Below the pieces are notes generated by a model. The model saw only the letters and a program-made list of their open reading frames with translations. It was not told where the DNA came from and ran no database searches. DNA of 64,000 nucleotides, taken from JAEUIE01 sp035430005. Its GTDB lineage: Bacteria > Planctomycetota > Planctomycetia > Gemmatales > HRBIN36. The stretch covers positions 3,991-67,990 of the forward strand of contig DAOMFV010000010.1 of assembly GCA_035430005.1 (NCBI GenBank). The letters are read 5' to 3'. The translations under genes were made by a program, and so were the position numbers. This document shows positions 24,976-33,298 of this stretch, one piece after another. Positions within the stretch are counted from its first letter, which is position 1. Each line of letters starts with the position of its first letter.

Positions 24976-25551
24976 ATGAAACGGATTCTTGTGTATGGCC
25001 TGTTGGCATTTGCGGTCGTGGGCCTGAGTCAGTCTTCAGCCTCAGCGATCTGCTTTGATGTCTATCGTCCCTGCGTTCGGTTACCGCTCCCTCGGCTGCC
25101 GATTTTCCTGCCTCATTTCTGCATTGGATGCGATTCAGAAGGCAAACAGGGTGGTTGCGGCAAGAAGTTGCTTTTCAATAAGAGTAGCTGTGCCGGCAAT
25201 CAATTCGGTGGCTGCTCCAGTTGCGGCGGCGGCGGTGGTTGTGCTACCGGCGGATGCGGCGGTGGTGGGTGTGCTCATCACAGCCCCTATCTGTGCCCAA
25301 CTCCCGATTGCAATCGGCCCATGTATCCTAACCCCGGTCGCGGCTACAACTGCTGGAACGGCAATGTCGCCCCCTGGTACACCTACTTCCCACCATCCGT
25401 CAACACTGGATATCAGGTCGGCAGCTACGGCGCTTTCCGCGGCCCAGCTGGTGCAGGCTACCCGGCTGCTGCTCCCATGCAGCAGGCTAGCTATGCCCCC
25501 CAAGGTGGTGGCTACGCTCAGAATGTGCCCTCTTACTGGTACGGCCGCTAA
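24976..25551 (+). CDS. secreted Gly/Cys-rich protein
   Basis: 191 residues from ATG 24976; GGAGG at 24965-24969 gives a six-base spacing to this ATG and none to the ATG at 24970. A signal peptide (about 1-25, ending SSASA) precedes a cysteine- and glycine-rich body with repeats such as CGKK, CSSCGGGGGC, TGGCGGGGC and then a Pro/Tyr/Gly/Ala tail (YPNPGRGYNC, GYPAAAP). At least 13 cysteines follow the signal peptide. Planctomycetes encode many Cys-rich small exported proteins, some thought to build the proteinaceous wall or stalk; that role here is speculation. A strong hairpin follows the stop. Confidence 0.75.
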   Translation: MKRILVYGLLAFAVVGLSQSSASAICFDVYRPCVRLPLPRLPIFLPHFCIGCDSEGKQGGCGKKLLFNKSSCAGNQFGGCSSCGGGGGCATGGCGGGGCAHHSPYLCPTPDCNRPMYPNPGRGYNCWNGNVAPWYTYFPPSVNTGYQVGSYGAFRGPAGAGYPAAAPMQQASYAPQGGGYAQNVPSYWYGR

Positions 25552-25609
25552 ACTGCTGCCGGTCAGTTGAATCTACATGCGACGAGCACGCCTGGCGCGT
25601 GACTCCAGC

Positions 25610-25640
25610 AAGGCTCATGGAAATGGTTTCCATGAGCCTT
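25610..25640. terminator. perfect 14-bp hairpin between convergent genes
   Basis: AAGGCTCATGGAAA (25610-25623) pairs perfectly with TTTCCATGAGCCTT (25627-25640) across a TGG loop. It lies between the stops of the Cys-rich protein gene and the convergent isomerase gene. There is no long T-tract on either side, so it is either a non-canonical bidirectional terminator or a 3'-end stabiliser. Confidence 0.6.
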
Positions 25641-25662
25641 GTTCCGTTGAATGAAGGCAACA

Positions 25663-26604
25663 TTACAAAGTCAGGCCGACCGCCTCATGAGCCACCGTCT
25701 TCATCTTCTGCAGGCCCTTCTTGGCCACTTCGAGAGCGTCCTGTTTGTAGTATTCCTGATTGAACAATTCCAGCGACAGCACACCCTGAAACCCCAGATC
25801 GTAGAGGCCCTTCAGGATTTCCTTGAGAGGCGCAACACCATCGCCAGGGTAGACACGATCTTTGTCGTTGATTTTCTCCCGAGGCATGTTCGGATAGTCG
25901 TTCACATGAAATACCTGTAGCCCGGCGGCACTGAGGAGCTTCAGCCCGCCGAAACCGGAGCCTCCTTTGTAGAGGTGATAGACATCAGCCAGCACGCAGG
26001 CTTTGGGATGGCCGGTTTCGATGGCGACGAGAGCGCCTTCGCCCAGTTTCGACAGAGTCTTGGAGAATCCCCAGATTTCGACTTGGGGCACAACACCCAT
26101 GCGGTCGCCCAATTCCAGAAGTTCGCGATAGCGGGCTGCCGCCTGACGCAGATCAATGTTGGCCTTGGAGTCGGTAGCTCCGACGGGAGGCGTAGCCAGG
26201 CGTTTGCCCCCGAGTTGTGTAACGAGATCCATCGCCCGTTTGGCGTCTTCCAGCCCTTTCTTTCGCTGGGTGGGGTCATCCACGATCCATGCTGGAAAGC
26301 CGATGGCGCTCTCTACTACCAGGCCATTATCCTGTAATCGCTTGGTCAGTTCATTGAGTTTCTTGCCCGTTTTGGCATATACTTCAAGTTTTTCAATCCA
26401 CGGTTCAATGGCGTTGTAGCCGGCCTTGCCTGCCACGTCGATTTCGTGTTCGAGGGTCAGCTTCTGGCCCCGGATAGTGGCTGTGTTCAAGCAATACTTG
26501 AACGGTTCAGCGGAAGGACGAGTGGCGGCATGGAGAGTGGGAAGTGTCGTGGCGACTGCGGCAGTCGAAAGAGCAGAAAGCCAGGTACGTCGTGAGGTTT
26601 GCAT
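25663..26604 (-). CDS. exported sugar phosphate isomerase/epimerase-like TIM-barrel protein
   Basis: 313 residues with a twin-arginine-like leader (SRRTWLSALSTAAVATT) ending HAAT. The body is an AP-endonuclease-2/xylose-isomerase-like barrel: AGYNAIEPWIEKLEVY, AIGFPAWIVDD, MGVVPQVEIWGFSKTL, ACVLADVYHLYKGG, VFHVNDYPNMP and GVLSLELFNQEYYKQ. The metal-binding Glu/Asp/His residues expected for the family sit in these segments. Exported members of this family are very common in planctomycetes and the substrate is unknown. It is monocistronic by spacing, with 86 bases before queA. Confidence 0.88.
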   Translation of the reverse strand: MQTSRRTWLSALSTAAVATTLPTLHAATRPSAEPFKYCLNTATIRGQKLTLEHEIDVAGKAGYNAIEPWIEKLEVYAKTGKKLNELTKRLQDNGLVVESAIGFPAWIVDDPTQRKKGLEDAKRAMDLVTQLGGKRLATPPVGATDSKANIDLRQAAARYRELLELGDRMGVVPQVEIWGFSKTLSKLGEGALVAIETGHPKACVLADVYHLYKGGSGFGGLKLLSAAGLQVFHVNDYPNMPREKINDKDRVYPGDGVAPLKEILKGLYDLGFQGVLSLELFNQEYYKQDALEVAKKGLQKMKTVAHEAVGLTL

Positions 26605-26690
26605 GGTAACTTCAACTGGATTGAACCGGATCAGGCTGGTATGAGTTTGATCTTACACTTCCGGTAAGGCTATGGGAATAGATAGCGCCA

Positions 26691-27758
26691 TTACAGTATC
26701 AGCATGGCATCGCCGTAACTAAAAAAACGGTAGCGCTCCTGGATGGCCTCTTGATAGGCTCGCAGGATCAGTTCTCTACCGGCGAGGGCGGAAATCAACA
26801 CCAGTAACGTGCTGCGGGGCAAATGGAAGTTTGTCAGCAGACCATCGATGGAACGGAAAGGAAACCCCGGACGAATGAAGAGACTGGTATTGCCTGACCA
26901 TGGGCGAAGCCGTTGAGCAACCTGGTGGAGGATAGCTGATTCCAGGGTTCGGACGCTCGTGGTTCCGACTGCAATTCGTCTGCCTTTTGCTTGTTGTATC
27001 GCCTCCACAGTCTCCTGGGAAACCTGGCACCATTCTTCATGCATGCGATGATCAGCGAGGTTCTCTACCTTGATCGGGGCAAAGGTTCCAGCGCCGACGT
27101 GAAGAGTAACTTGAGTTTGCCGGATGCCTTGCTGTTGAAGTAGAACAAGTAGTTCCGGGGTGAAATGCAGGCCCGCTGTCGGTGCCGCCACGGAACCGGG
27201 CTGCTCGGCAAAGACCGTTTGGTAACGCTGCCTATCCGTTGGGGTATCTACGCCATCACGGATGTAATGAGGCAGCGGGACATGGCCGATGCCTTCCAGC
27301 AGTTCAACCGGGCTGATGTCTGGTTTGACATTAATGAGCAACTGTCGCTCTGGCGTCCGGCCGACAACTTGCAAACGATACTTGCTCAGGTTCTCGTCAC
27401 GATCCAGTAAATCGATCCATTCGTTTGGCTGTAGATAGCCACGAGTTTGCGACATGAGTTCCCAAGGAGAGTCGACAAGATCAGGCCTTTCCCGAAGGAA
27501 GAGGCCTTCCCATTTGCCTCCGGTCTTGGAACGGATGCCAAACAACCTGGCTGGCAACACTTTGGTGTTGTTGAAGATCAGCAGATCGCCGGCATTCAGC
27601 AGCCGTGGCAAATCATAGACGTGATGATGAGTAACAGTCTGAGTTGCCCGATTCACCACAAGAAGCCGGGCGTCCTCTCGACGGACGCTCGGCTCCTGAG
27701 CGATGAGTTCGGGCGGCAAGTGATAGTCGAAATCACTTATTTGAAGTTCTTCAGCCAC
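26691..27758 (-). CDS. queA: S-adenosylmethionine:tRNA ribosyltransferase-isomerase
   Basis: 355 residues covering the full QueA family. It moves the ribosyl part of SAM to 7-aminomethyl-7-deazaguanine in tRNA to form epoxyqueuosine. Family motifs are SDFDYHLPPELIAQ, DARLLVVNR, GDLLIFNNTKVLPARL, GSVAAPTAGLHFT, HVGAGTFAPIK, HEEWCQVS, AVGTTSVRTLES and the LLTNFHLPRSTLLVLISALAG end. The start is GTG at 27758, inside the previous gene by 22 bases, which suggests translational coupling. No other queuosine gene is in the window. Confidence 0.96.
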   Translation of the reverse strand: MAEELQISDFDYHLPPELIAQEPSVRREDARLLVVNRATQTVTHHHVYDLPRLLNAGDLLIFNNTKVLPARLFGIRSKTGGKWEGLFLRERPDLVDSPWELMSQTRGYLQPNEWIDLLDRDENLSKYRLQVVGRTPERQLLINVKPDISPVELLEGIGHVPLPHYIRDGVDTPTDRQRYQTVFAEQPGSVAAPTAGLHFTPELLVLLQQQGIRQTQVTLHVGAGTFAPIKVENLADHRMHEEWCQVSQETVEAIQQAKGRRIAVGTTSVRTLESAILHQVAQRLRPWSGNTSLFIRPGFPFRSIDGLLTNFHLPRSTLLVLISALAGRELILRAYQEAIQERYRFFSYGDAMLIL

Positions 27759-28252
27759 TCCTTGAACCCTTTCTCGGCAGCAGCGACGCTCTTGGCAGGC
27801 CCGACCAGACGCATGGTGTAGACCTTGTCGTCAGTGGGGAAGTAGACGTTGATCAAACGGAAGTTCTCTTTCTTCACAACGTTGCTGGGGTCGCTCATGT
27901 TCGGCTTGAACAGATAGGTACCCGTGGCATCAAAACTGGTGACCTTGATCTTGCTGATCGTCATGTTTTCGATCTTGGCAACATCGTCAATCTTCTTGCC
28001 TGCACCAGGATCGATCATGCCCTTCCAGCGTGCCAGGTTGGCATCCAGGCCGCCCACACCGCCGGGGAATTGATAAATGGTCAACGTAGTAGGATCAGTA
28101 TCGCCTTCGGCTTTGGGAAGAGTGAAGCTCTTGAGTTGCATCTGCCCGGCACGACCTTCCTTCCAATCGGCTGGTGGTGTCGATTTAAGGCTGCCTAAGT
28201 CTACTGCATCTGCGTGCAAACAGATCAAAGTCGATATCAGGAAAGCGAACAT
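27737..28252 (-). CDS. small exported hypothetical protein
   Basis: 171 residues with a signal peptide (MFAFLISTLICLHADA). A GAGGAG ribosome binding site precedes the ATG. The mature protein (ADWKEGRAGQMQLKSF, LTIYQFPGGVGGLDANLARW, GTYLFKPNMSDPSNVV, VYTMRLVGPAKSVAAAEKGF) resembles a lipoprotein-like beta/alpha sandwich seen in many planctomycete hypothetical proteins that respond to organic solutes, but I cannot name a family. Its last 22 bases overlap the queA start. It shares the minus-strand run with the cytochrome c'-like gene upstream. Confidence 0.8.
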   Translation of the reverse strand: MFAFLISTLICLHADAVDLGSLKSTPPADWKEGRAGQMQLKSFTLPKAEGDTDPTTLTIYQFPGGVGGLDANLARWKGMIDPGAGKKIDDVAKIENMTISKIKVTSFDATGTYLFKPNMSDPSNVVKKENFRLINVYFPTDDKVYTMRLVGPAKSVAAAEKGFKEWLKNFK

Positions 28253-28294
28253 AGAGAACTCCTCGGAGGTTAAGTATCAGATGGCAGCGTTATC

Positions 28295-28711
28295 TTATTG
28301 ACCAGCAATACGAACTTCACGAACGTGGTTGTGGCAGTTGAAGCAGGCGAGTGTAGTTTTCACGTAGGCCAATGCCATGGCCTCGCTATTTTTGTTTTTG
28401 GCGGCACGGATCAAACCCTGTACCTCGTTGCGGTATTCTTTCCCCAGTTCTTCGTAACGATCGGTTCGGATTTGTTTCCAGGCCAGCTCGTTGCTGATGC
28501 GAATCAGTTCCTGGCCATTTTTCTCAACGGTGCTGAAGTCGTTTTGAGCGACTGCTGCCAGTACCTTTTGAGCGTGCTCAAGTTTCAAAGTCATCAGGTT
28601 CTTTTTGGGTGGCTCATCCTTTTTCTGATCATCAGCCCCCACAAGTCCAACCGCAACCATGGCAAGAACGGCTGCAAAGAGTGATAAAGGTACCGGCTTC
28701 ATGCTGCTCAT
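28295..28711 (-). CDS. cytochrome c'-like exported protein
   Basis: 138 residues from ATG 28711, which has an AAGGAGA site; a longer frame to 28843 would run into the divergent gene. A signal peptide (LSLFAAVLAMVAVGLVGA) is followed by helices (LMTLKLEHAQKVLAAVAQND, VEKNGQELIRISNELAW, EAMALAYVKTTLACFNCHNHVRE). One heme site, CFNCH at 123-127, lies near the C-terminus, as in cytochrome c' four-helix bundles. It probably binds one heme in the periplasm, for electron transfer or gas binding. It is divergent from the MDR oxidoreductase gene with 95 bases between starts. Confidence 0.85.
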   Translation of the reverse strand: MSSMKPVPLSLFAAVLAMVAVGLVGADDQKKDEPPKKNLMTLKLEHAQKVLAAVAQNDFSTVEKNGQELIRISNELAWKQIRTDRYEELGKEYRNEVQGLIRAAKNKNSEAMALAYVKTTLACFNCHNHVREVRIAGQ

Positions 28712-28806
28712 GACTTGTCTCCTTAGGATTACAACGACACAACAATAGATACATTGGTATTCTAGACGTGTCGCTCCACTTAGCCTACCATTTGTAGGAA
28801 AACCGC

Positions 28807-29811
28807 ATGCGTGCCTTGCAATTTGACCATCATGGTGAGCCAAGAGATGTGCTCAAGTTACGGGAAGTTCAACCTGCAACGTTGAAATCAGGGCAGGCAC
28901 GGGTGCGGATGTTGTTGGCACCCATCAATCCCTCTGACCTGCTCAGGATTAGAGGGCTATATGGAGAGATGCCTAGCTATCCAGCTTCACCGGGGTTCGA
29001 GGGTGTGGGCATCATTGAAGAATCAAAAGCTCCTTTTAGCAAGTTGTTCCGTGGCGTCGGTCTTGGCCGCAAGGTCGTGGTGCTGAATCAGTTCACCGGC
29101 AACTGGCAGGAGCAGGTGATACTGCCGGCCTATCGGTTGTTTCCAGTACCTGAAGGCGTCAGCGATCATGACGCGGCGGGATACTTCGTGAACCCTGCTA
29201 CCGCGCTGATCATGACCAAATACGAACTCAAAGTGCCTGAAGGAGCCTGGCTGCTGCAGTCTGCCGCTGGCTCATCACTGGGCAAAATGGTCATTAAGCT
29301 GGGCAAGAAATTGGGTTTCAAGACGATCAATGTCGTCAGACGCGCCGACACAGCTGCCAAGCTCAAACTCCTGGGTGCTGACGAAGTGATTGACGCATCG
29401 AAAGAGGATGTAGTTGATCGAGTGAAGGAGATCACCAAAGGGCAGTGCGTTCGCTACGCTATGGACGCTGTGGGTGGCCCTGCGGTTTCTCAGGTGATTC
29501 AATGCCTGGGGGAAGGAGGTCATGTTCAACTCTACGGTTCACTCGATATGTCGCCGGGGGAGTTCACCAACAGGCACATCATCGGCAACGGCATCAAGAT
29601 CGAATCGTTTGCTCTCCAGCGCTGGGCAGCGGCGAAAAGCAGCCTGCAGTTGCTCAGCCTTCTGAAAGAGATCGGCAGACTCATGCAGGAAAATGTATTG
29701 ACGGCAGAGGTCTCAGAGGTTTTCCCTATCGAAAAGTACCAGGAAGCAATCGTGGCGGCTGAGACTCCCGGTCGACAAGGAAAGATACTTCTACAAGTAG
29801 GGAATGAATGA
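28807..29811 (+). CDS. MDR-superfamily oxidoreductase, MECR-like
   Basis: 334 residues of the medium-chain dehydrogenase/quinone-reductase superfamily. The zinc ligands of alcohol dehydrogenases are missing. The segment INPSDLLRIRGLYGEMP with Tyr52 matches the catalytic-tyrosine region of enoyl-thioester reductases (MECR/ETR1), and the NADPH site is SAAGSSLGKMVIKLGKKLGF. GNWQEQVILPAYRLFPVPEG is also MECR-like. The likely reaction is NADPH-dependent reduction of a trans-2-enoyl thioester or a quinone; a fatty-acid role is inference. Its stop overlaps the ribD start by four bases (ATGA), so the two are translationally coupled, without an obvious pathway link. Confidence 0.87.
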   Translation: MRALQFDHHGEPRDVLKLREVQPATLKSGQARVRMLLAPINPSDLLRIRGLYGEMPSYPASPGFEGVGIIEESKAPFSKLFRGVGLGRKVVVLNQFTGNWQEQVILPAYRLFPVPEGVSDHDAAGYFVNPATALIMTKYELKVPEGAWLLQSAAGSSLGKMVIKLGKKLGFKTINVVRRADTAAKLKLLGADEVIDASKEDVVDRVKEITKGQCVRYAMDAVGGPAVSQVIQCLGEGGHVQLYGSLDMSPGEFTNRHIIGNGIKIESFALQRWAAAKSSLQLLSLLKEIGRLMQENVLTAEVSEVFPIEKYQEAIVAAETPGRQGKILLQVGNE

Positions 29812-30926
29812 TGTCGTTCGACCTCGATCACAACATGATGGCCAGGGCACTGGAACTTGCCGGGCGAGGGCAGGGGAGGGTAGAGCCTAATCCAATGGTC
29901 GGGGCAGTGGTCGTTCGCGAGGGCAAGATTATTGGCGAGGGGTATCACCAAGTTTATGGAGGCCCACATGCGGAAGTGTTAGCTTTGCAGCAAGCGGGCG
30001 AACTCGCTCGTGGGGCCACGCTGTATGTTACGTTGGAGCCATGCTGCCATCATGGTAAAACGCCGCCGTGCACCGATGCCATCATCAAGGCGGGCATTAA
30101 GGAAGTTGTAGCTGCCGATTCGGATCCGTTTCCCCAGGTGACCGGCGGTGGATTCAGTGCTCTGGCAAGCGCCGGCATTCAGGTACGAATCGGCGTTCTG
30201 CGCCAAGAAGCGGAACAACTGAACACTCCCTATAACAAGTTGGTTCGCACCGGCCTGCCGTATGTGATCGCCAAGTGGGCCATGACTCTGGATGGCAAGA
30301 TCGCCACCGCCACGGGGGAATCGAAGTGGATCAGCGGTGAAGAGAGCAGGCGTTTGGTGCATGAACTGCGGGGCAGAATGGATGGCATCCTCGTTGGCAT
30401 CGGAACGGTACTCACTGATGATCCCCTTCTCACTGCCAGACCTGCAGGGCCAAGAGTCGCTACCCGTATCGTGCTGGACACCCATCTCAAAATCCCAATG
30501 ACTTCACAACTGGTTAAGACAGCCGGTCAGGCACCGGTGCTGTTGGTCCATGGATCGATTAATGATAAACGTGTTGCCGAGCTAAGTGGAGGAAGTTGTG
30601 AATGCCTGCGGATCGACGCTGTCGGTAGAACCGAGTCGATACAACAACTCCTGAAGGAGCTTGGCAAGCGAAGAATGACCAGCCTCCTCGTAGAAGGCGG
30701 GGCGGCTGTATTAGGGTCGTTCTTCGATGCCCAAGCGGTCGATGAGGTGTGGGCCTTCATCGCTCCGAAGTGGATAGGGAACTCCTCCGCCAAAGGCCCG
30801 CTGTCAGGAATCGGTGTAAAGAGCATATCACAGATCAGTCAACTGGAAGATGTGCGTTGTGAACAGGTAGGGAAGGACGTACTTCTTCGTGGTCGCTGTG
30901 TCCGCTCGCCGCAGGGGAAGAGTTAA
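29808..30926 (+). CDS. ribD: bifunctional riboflavin biosynthesis deaminase/reductase RibD
   Basis: 372 residues. The N-terminal deaminase domain has the zinc site HAE (His54, Glu56) and PCCHHGKTPPC (Cys79 and Cys88). The C-terminal reductase domain starts near residue 150 (PYVIAKWAMTLDGKIATATGESKWIS, RMDGILVGIGTVLTDDP, SLLVEGGAAVLGSFF). It performs the second and third steps of riboflavin synthesis from GTP. Both domains look complete. It overlaps the upstream MDR gene by ATGA. Other rib genes are not in the window, and no FMN riboswitch is visible upstream. Confidence 0.96.
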   Translation: MMSFDLDHNMMARALELAGRGQGRVEPNPMVGAVVVREGKIIGEGYHQVYGGPHAEVLALQQAGELARGATLYVTLEPCCHHGKTPPCTDAIIKAGIKEVVAADSDPFPQVTGGGFSALASAGIQVRIGVLRQEAEQLNTPYNKLVRTGLPYVIAKWAMTLDGKIATATGESKWISGEESRRLVHELRGRMDGILVGIGTVLTDDPLLTARPAGPRVATRIVLDTHLKIPMTSQLVKTAGQAPVLLVHGSINDKRVAELSGGSCECLRIDAVGRTESIQQLLKELGKRRMTSLLVEGGAAVLGSFFDAQAVDEVWAFIAPKWIGNSSAKGPLSGIGVKSISQISQLEDVRCEQVGKDVLLRGRCVRSPQGKS

Positions 30927-30955
30927 GCCCGATTTGTGGTTGATCGGCCTTTTAT
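30927..30955 (+). terminator. weak hairpin and T-rich tract after ribD
   Basis: CCGAT at 30929-30933 pairs with ATCGG at 30943-30947 across a nine-base loop and is followed by CCTTTTATT. It sits directly after the ribD stop. The stem is short, so the call is weak. Confidence 0.3.
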
Positions 30956-31029
30956 TCATTCACTTTGTCACGTATGATACTGTAAGTAGCCAGCCAGGGT
31001 GATCGTAGGTCAGTCAGGACGCACACACC

Positions 31030-32040
31030 ATGTACGATGGATTGCCAGAAAACTATTCAGACCACCTGCAGGATGTAGGCCAGGAACTGATGAATGGTTC
31101 GCTCGATAAAGTCGGTGCGGTGATTCGATTGGTGCGGTTTGGCTGGAATCACGAAGAAGCCCATGCTGCCGTCACCGAGATGCTCGAGCAGGTAGAAACT
31201 ACCAAGAAGTTACTGCGTGATGCTCAGCGGGTGCTGGACGACTCGCCTTCCGGTCAGGCAAGAGCCTCTGCTCGTCTCCGTGAAGCCGGCTTTTCCACCA
31301 ATGAAGCATCGAACTTTGTGCAACAACTCAATCAACAGCGCCATGTAGCGGTTGGTCGGGTGCGCGATGTCCTTCGTGGCATACGTACCGGCAAACTGGG
31401 CCGCCAGAATGCAGTAGAGCAGCTTTCCAGCCGGGGGATGGACGAGTATTTCGCATCGACCATCGTCGATATCTTCACCGACAGCGCTACCTACTGGTCA
31501 ATCGAATGGATGATTCTCAGCGTAGCCCTCTGTGCCGGGGCGCTTTTGACCACCGCCGCAGTGGCTACCTTCAGTTTCAATGAGTTGTACGGCTGGCTCG
31601 GCGTGGTCCTGGGTTTCTTCATAACCATTCCTATTCTCGTGACCTCATGGTCATGGAAGAACTGGAAGTTCTGGGGCGATTGGACGTTGATCAATCAATC
31701 CCAACGGGAATGCCCACGTAGTTGCAGCCCCATGGTGATGCTTATGGAGGGCAAAGGCCGTGCATCCACGACAATGACGAGCATGGAATGGGGCCTTTCC
31801 CGTGAGACGGCGACCGAAATCGTTCGACGACGGGCAGACCTCAATGTCCGTGCCTACCTCTGGATCACTCTGATGGGTGTCGCTTTCGTCACTCTGGCGC
31901 TCGGCAGTTCTATTTTCGGATTGATGAAAGACCCAGGACAGGTGCTCTCCATCCTGGTGATCGATTGCATCATGGCCTGCGTTGGCGGCGTGCTCATCTA
32001 TCGGGGCATGAAGGGCTGGATTTGCTTCAGCCGAAAATGA
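31030..32040 (+). CDS. four-helix membrane protein with repeated helical N-terminal segments
   Basis: 336 residues. The first 155 residues are soluble and contain several similar short helical hairpins: IRLVRFGWNHEEAHAAVTEML, ARLREAGFSTNEASNFVQQL and VEQLSSRGMDEYFASTIVDIF. A fourth related segment (MEWGLSRETATEIVRRRA) lies between the membrane helices. They resemble UBA/HeH-like binding repeats but I cannot assign a family. Transmembrane helices are near 160-183, 186-207, 270-292 and 298-318. There is no signal peptide, so the N-terminus is probably cytoplasmic. It is monocistronic, followed by a family A repeat. Confidence 0.75.
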   Translation: MYDGLPENYSDHLQDVGQELMNGSLDKVGAVIRLVRFGWNHEEAHAAVTEMLEQVETTKKLLRDAQRVLDDSPSGQARASARLREAGFSTNEASNFVQQLNQQRHVAVGRVRDVLRGIRTGKLGRQNAVEQLSSRGMDEYFASTIVDIFTDSATYWSIEWMILSVALCAGALLTTAAVATFSFNELYGWLGVVLGFFITIPILVTSWSWKNWKFWGDWTLINQSQRECPRSCSPMVMLMEGKGRASTTMTSMEWGLSRETATEIVRRRADLNVRAYLWITLMGVAFVTLALGSSIFGLMKDPGQVLSILVIDCIMACVGGVLIYRGMKGWICFSRK

Positions 32041-32063
32041 TCAGTTACACAAGCTAAGCAATT

Positions 32064-32147
32064 CTGCTGTCACTTCTCCCCTCTCCCCTGGAAGGAGAGG
32101 GGTTGGGGGTGAGGGGGAGCGGAGAGAAGCTGCCTCCACTCAAACAC
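32064..32147. repeat. G-rich hairpin repeat, family A copy 2
   Basis: Core CCCCTCTCCCCTGGAAGGAGAGGGG hairpin followed by GGGGGTGAGGGGG, with the flanks CTGCTGTCAC on the left and GCTGCCTCCACTCAAACAC on the right that are shared with copies 3-5. Similarity to copy 4 runs back almost to the stop codon of the upstream gene (CAGTTACAC...AAGC). It lies between convergent genes. Confidence 0.75.
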
Positions 32148-32172
32148 AAGATAGATCTGGAACCGTACAAGA

Positions 32173-33012
32173 TTACTTCAACAATGGCTCTATGGTCTGA
32201 AAGGCTGTCCTGGCTGCATCGTCAGGATTCTCAATGTACGGGTAGAGCTCAATCGTCACCCAACCCTGATAGTTGATATCCCGCAGCGCCTTGATGATCG
32301 GCCCAAACTGAATCGCTCCCTGGCCAGGCACCAGATGATGATGCACCCGATCCGCTGCGATATCTTCCAAATGGACATGCCGAATGTGCTTGGCTAATTG
32401 AACGACCGACTTGGCGGGGTCTTCACCCACACAATACATGTGGCCGATATCGAAGTTCAAACCGATGCCGGGGTGATTGAACACCTTGGCAAAGCGTTCG
32501 TATTGAGGAGTCGTCTCGATCAATAGTCCCGGTTCTGGCTCGACTAACAGTGGAATGCCGATGGCTTGTGCATGATCAGCGACAGAACGCAGGCTCTCGC
32601 AGAATATCTCCAGACCATTCTCCCACGACTGCCCCGGTTCGAGCGGTCCGCCCGGTTCCGTTGTAATGCACGGAGCACCCAACTCCTTGGCCATGTCCAG
32701 CGCTAGACGGGTGTGATCGATCCGCACCTGGCGATAGGGTTGATAGGGTTCGATCCACGAAGGGTGCCAATACTTCTGACGATGATCATTGATGGCATTC
32801 ATCATGAAGGCATTGACGTTGCTAATCTGCAAACCGCTGTCCTTGATCTGCTTCTTGATCAACTGTTTCGTCTCGGGCAGCAGATAGGCCGGCCAGGCGT
32901 GGGGCACGTCAGCCATGATCTCGATGCCGACATAACCAGCTGACTGGATGCGTTGAACCGCTTCGCCGAAGCTGAAATTGAGGTAGGCGTTGCTGCTGAA
33001 GGCCAATTTCAC
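32173..33012 (-). CDS. cytoplasmic sugar phosphate isomerase/epimerase family protein
   Basis: 279 residues of the AP-endonuclease-2 TIM-barrel family, with no signal peptide. Conserved metal-site segments are AGYVGIEIMADVPHAWP, ISNVNAFMMNAI, GIPLLVEPEPGLLIE, IGLNFDIGHMYCVGE, IRHVHLEDIA and GWVTIELYPY. The three acidic and histidine ligands (Glu in LVEPE, Asp/His in FDIGHMY, Glu in TIELY) are present. The substrate is not known. It is isolated: a repeat lies downstream and a 286-base gap with the leader promoter lies upstream. Confidence 0.88.
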   Translation of the reverse strand: MKLAFSSNAYLNFSFGEAVQRIQSAGYVGIEIMADVPHAWPAYLLPETKQLIKKQIKDSGLQISNVNAFMMNAINDHRQKYWHPSWIEPYQPYRQVRIDHTRLALDMAKELGAPCITTEPGGPLEPGQSWENGLEIFCESLRSVADHAQAIGIPLLVEPEPGLLIETTPQYERFAKVFNHPGIGLNFDIGHMYCVGEDPAKSVVQLAKHIRHVHLEDIAADRVHHHLVPGQGAIQFGPIIKALRDINYQGWVTIELYPYIENPDDAARTAFQTIEPLLK

Positions 33013-33209
33013 GTGAATTCCTCGTGTAATTCCTGCGGGGAACGATACCGGTTACCAACGAAGCGAAAGGATATCGTCGCCGTAAGGTCTTTGCAGAAGC
33101 TATGTTACGACCAATGTGCTGGAAAATAAAGAAAGTGCTCGAACTATTTGACGATATTGTGCATCTGTACCTTTAGCTCATCTGCGCAGATATCGTATCT
33201 GCTTTGCAG

Positions 33210-33215
33210 TATAAT
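33210..33215 (+). promoter_or_regulatory. TATAAT -10 box before the structured leader
   Basis: A perfect TATAAT occurs in GCAGTATAATACTG. The matching -35 region (CAGATA at 33187-33192) is poor, and a TTGACG at 33148-33153 is too far away to pair with it. Transcription would begin near 33222, just before the first hairpin. The rest of 33013-33209 shows nothing else I can name. Confidence 0.4.
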
Positions 33216-33221
33216 ACTGTT

Positions 33222-33298
33222 GCAGAGTTAGAGTGATCAGGCTGGTGCCTGATCTGTTTCGTTTGGAGACATCGTCTCCTTTGCAGGAGGTTAGACAC
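33222..33298 (+). ncRNA. structured 5' leader with alternative pairing around the Shine-Dalgarno
   Basis: Two perfect hairpins follow each other: GATCAGGC/GCCTGATC (33235-33242 with 33247-33254, TGGT loop) and GGAGAC/GTCTCC (33265-33270 with 33274-33279, ATC loop). A consensus AGGAGG at 33285-33290 stands eight bases before ATG 33299. CTCCT at 33276-33280 can pair either with the upstream GGAGAC arm or with AGGAG at 33285-33289. The first pairing would leave the ribosome site free and the second would hide it. This is the layout of a translational switch, such as a riboswitch or protein-bound leader. No known class was recognised. Confidence 0.4.

Noticed and set aside
33233..33298. Upstream extension of the small ORF by 22 codons
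   Set aside because: It would translate through both leader hairpins, whereas ATG 33299 has a perfect AGGAGG site.
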